Positions 62,366 through 64,000 of a DNA stretch of 64,000 nt are shown here, piece by piece (position 1 is the stretch's first letter; each line of letters begins with the position of its first letter). Position numbers and translations under genes: made by a program. The notes beneath the pieces were generated by a model. The model worked only from the letters and a program-made list of their open reading frames with translations. It made no database searches and had not been told where the DNA came from. Source of the DNA: Desulfonatronovibrio hydrogenovorans DSM 9292 (lineage in GTDB: Bacteria; Desulfobacterota; Desulfovibrionia; Desulfovibrionales; Desulfonatronovibrionaceae); the NCBI RefSeq assembly GCF_000686525.1, contig NZ_JMKT01000008.1, positions 372,001 to 436,000 on the forward strand. Reading direction: 5' to 3'.

Positions 62366-62912
62366 GCTGCTTGATCCTCTCAATGGGGCTGATGATGTCT
62401 GTTAATCTGACCCCGAATTTTTCATTTATGACAACAGCTTCTCCCCTGGCCACCAGTTTTCCGTTGACATGAATCTCCAGGGGCTCTCCAGCCAGCTTGT
62501 TGAGTTCAATGACCGAACCCTGGCCCAGTTGCAAAAGCTCATTGATCAAAAGCTGAGTGCTTCCCAACTGGGCAGTGACAGTCAGCGGGATATCCAGAAT
62601 GAACTCCAGGTCTCTTTTGGTTCCTTCTGGTTTTTTCTTAGCCTCAGCTGTCATGTCTTTGAACTGGGGCTCTTTGCTTTGGGCGGAAATGGACTGCTGG
62701 GTCTTTTCATCCTTGATCTTTTCTTCTTCCTCAGCTGCCAAGGCTTTGGCCCATTCATCGGCAAGATTGTCGTCCTCGGCCTCTTCTTCTGACTGCTGGT
62801 CAACCTCGGCCAAGTCCTCCTGGGGGTCTTCCTGATCGCCGAGGGCAGCAGCCCATTCTTCAGCCAGCTTATCCTGATCTTCAGTTTCTTTTTTTTCGCG
62901 TTCTTGGTTCAT
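62358..62912 (-). CDS. fliN: Flagellar motor switch protein FliN
   Basis: A 184-residue protein. The SpoA domain at about 105-180 has ILDIPLTVTAQLGSTQLLINELLQLGQGSVIELNKLAGEPLEIHVNGKLVARGEAVVINEKFGVRLTDII, a clear FliN. The acidic N-terminus has two copies of an L-A-(E/D)-E-W-A-x-A-L motif (residues 16-24 and 50-58) linked by Glu/Asp-rich spacers; such a motif is likely to bind an export or chemotaxis partner. Confidence 0.93.
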   Translation of the reverse strand: MNQEREKKETEDQDKLAEEWAAALGDQEDPQEDLAEVDQQSEEEAEDDNLADEWAKALAAEEEEKIKDEKTQQSISAQSKEPQFKDMTAEAKKKPEGTKRDLEFILDIPLTVTAQLGSTQLLINELLQLGQGSVIELNKLAGEPLEIHVNGKLVARGEAVVINEKFGVRLTDIISPIERIKQLG

Positions 62913-62925
62913 GTCAGCATCCTTG

Positions 62926-63903
62926 CTAAAAATTTGTTTCTTCTTCCTTGATCACCTGAAAGGCCTTATTTCCTTTTACAAATCCTGGAATTCCATGAAA
63001 TTTGACCACACCCTGGACCTGGGCCTTGAGTAGATCTTCTTCGTCTGTGTCCAGAACCAGGATATCCCCTACCTCGAGGTTTAAAAGCTGGCGTCCGGTT
63101 ATCTGGCTGTGTCCAAGGGTTATATTGACGTCAACAGGTATCTCCATGAGTCGCTCCTTGAACCTGGTCAGCCAGGCGTGGTCTACTTCCAGCCTTTCTG
63201 ACTGGTAGGCTGCGTAAAGTTTAGAGCGGATGGGTTCAATGGTGGCGTATGGGAGGCAGATGACCAGGGAGCCAATGGCATTTTCCAGTTCCACCTCAAA
63301 ACTGACCACAACTACAACATCGCTGGGCGGGACTATGGTGGCGAACTGGGGATTAACCTCGGAACGACTGAGTTCTATTCCCACCTCATGAACCGGCCGC
63401 CACGCATCTTCCAGGTTGTCCAGAAGCATCTTGGCCACCTTGGTAACAATGCTTTGCTCTATGGGGGTGAAATCCCGGCCCTCGATTTTGGGCTGGGAGC
63501 CGGCACCACCGAAAAAATTTTCCACCAGTGCAAAAACCAGTCTGGTGTCGATGATCATCAGGGCGTTCCCCCTGAGAGGGTCAATTTTAAAAATATTGAT
63601 GCTGGTGGGTACTGGAAGTGACCGCATGAAATCGCCAAACTTGGACATGTCAATGGAAATGGGATTGACATCCACTCTTTTGCGCATGGAATTGGCCATG
63701 GCATTGGTGGAAAGCCTGGCAAAACGGTCATTGATGATTTCCAGGACCGGCATTCGACCCCGGATGATCCGGTCCTGGTTGGAGATGTCGAAGTCAACCA
63801 CACCGGAGTCATCCTCCATGATGTCGGTTTCAGTTTCGATCTCCCCACCGGTGAGTCCCCGAAGCAGGGCATCAACTTCGTTCTGGTCGAGTATTTTGTT
63901 CAT
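62926..63903 (-). CDS. fliM: Flagellar motor switch protein FliM
   Basis: A 325-residue switch protein. The N-terminal LDQNEVDALLRGL is the CheY-binding motif. The middle domain shows GGAGSQPKIEGRDFTPIEQSIV, and the C-terminal SpoA domain ends near GVVKFHGIPGFVKGNKAFQV. It lies between fliL and fliN, with 13 bases to fliN. Confidence 0.95.
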   Translation of the reverse strand: MNKILDQNEVDALLRGLTGGEIETETDIMEDDSGVVDFDISNQDRIIRGRMPVLEIINDRFARLSTNAMANSMRKRVDVNPISIDMSKFGDFMRSLPVPTSINIFKIDPLRGNALMIIDTRLVFALVENFFGGAGSQPKIEGRDFTPIEQSIVTKVAKMLLDNLEDAWRPVHEVGIELSRSEVNPQFATIVPPSDVVVVVSFEVELENAIGSLVICLPYATIEPIRSKLYAAYQSERLEVDHAWLTRFKERLMEIPVDVNITLGHSQITGRQLLNLEVGDILVLDTDEEDLLKAQVQGVVKFHGIPGFVKGNKAFQVIKEEETNF

Positions 63904-63940
63904 ATCTGCCTGGTGATGGTTTTTGTGGTCTTAAATATGC

Positions 63941-64000
63941 TTACTGGACCACGAATTCGGAAAAATAAACCTTAACCACCCTGCCGGGTCCGATAATCTG
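63941..64000 (-). CDS. fliL: FliL, C-terminal fragment at window edge
   Basis: The last 19 codons read QIIGPGRVVKVYFSEFVVQ and stop with TAA. The VYF-(T/S)-EFVVQ ending is the usual FliL C-terminus, and the place before fliM agrees. The rest of the gene lies beyond the window. FliL is a stator-associated membrane protein. Confidence 0.8.
   Translation of the reverse strand, partial: QIIGPGRVVKVYFSEFVVQ

Overview
The window looks like a chromosomal segment of a sulfate-reducing or sulfur-metabolising bacterium of the Desulfovibrionales type (Desulfobacterota). The evidence is a combination of gene families: an anaerobic cobalamin pathway with a CbiK-type chelatase, FmdE-family proteins, a complex I operon without the NADH-input subunits, an HdrD/DsrK-like CCG iron-sulfur protein read through an in-frame UGA, long TauE/SafE sulfur-oxyanion exporters, and a tiny RCKP-type rubredoxin-like protein. 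The genus cannot be fixed from the sequence alone. I see no phage, insertion sequence, CRISPR array or rRNA.

Layout: (1) 1-9.6 kb: a partial membrane protein, a secreted Gly-rich protein and a lipoprotein with a peptidoglycan-binding domain, a beta-propeller protein behind tRNA-Leu(UAA), an alkaline-phosphatase-superfamily hydrolase, a UvrD-type helicase and thiL. (2) 9.67-11.0 kb: a selenocysteine-containing Fe-S oxidoreductase whose UGA is followed by a well-placed SECIS-like hairpin; simple ORF calling splits it into two genes. (3) 11.6-19.2 kb: anaerobic cobalamin genes cobB/cbiA, a cbiX-cbiC fusion, cbiL, cbiD, cbiG, cbiH and cbiJ, followed by thiM. (4) 19.3-24.4 kb: the rubredoxin-like miniprotein, a nitrilase-family amidase, and an amino-acid ABC transporter operon ending in a short asparaginase.

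(5) 24.5-35.5 kb: nine tightly packed minus-strand genes that read as one unit: a membrane protein, an FmdE/molybdopterin-binding fusion, a PhnD-like lipoprotein, a histidine kinase with a Cys-rich insert, a stand-alone response regulator, a PEP-synthase-like protein with a non-standard C-terminus, a dual-specificity phosphatase fused to a YkgJ-like Cys domain, an ArsP-like permease and its DUF1980 partner. This is my best candidate for an undescribed system. (6) 35.6-38.9 kb: two tandem TauE/SafE paralogues and a multi-cluster ferredoxin. (7) 39.0-50.6 kb: nuoABCDHIJK, two extra antiporter-like subunits, an 84-residue membrane protein, nuoM and nuoN, with no nuoE, nuoF or nuoG. (8) 50.8-52.9 kb: a divergently transcribed molybdopterin oxidoreductase without a Tat signal. 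(9) 53-59.1 kb: tamB and tamA. (10) 59.5-60.9 kb: a small FmdE-family protein and cbiK. (11) 60.9-64 kb: flagellar fliQ, fliP, fliO, fliN, fliM and the tail of fliL.

The genes fit an anaerobe that makes its own B12 with two different cobalt chelatases, feeds electrons into a truncated complex I from a non-NADH donor, and uses Fe-S, molybdopterin and possibly sulfite/thiosulfate chemistry. Starts were moved from the longest reading frame to sites with a Shine-Dalgarno sequence where one was visible.
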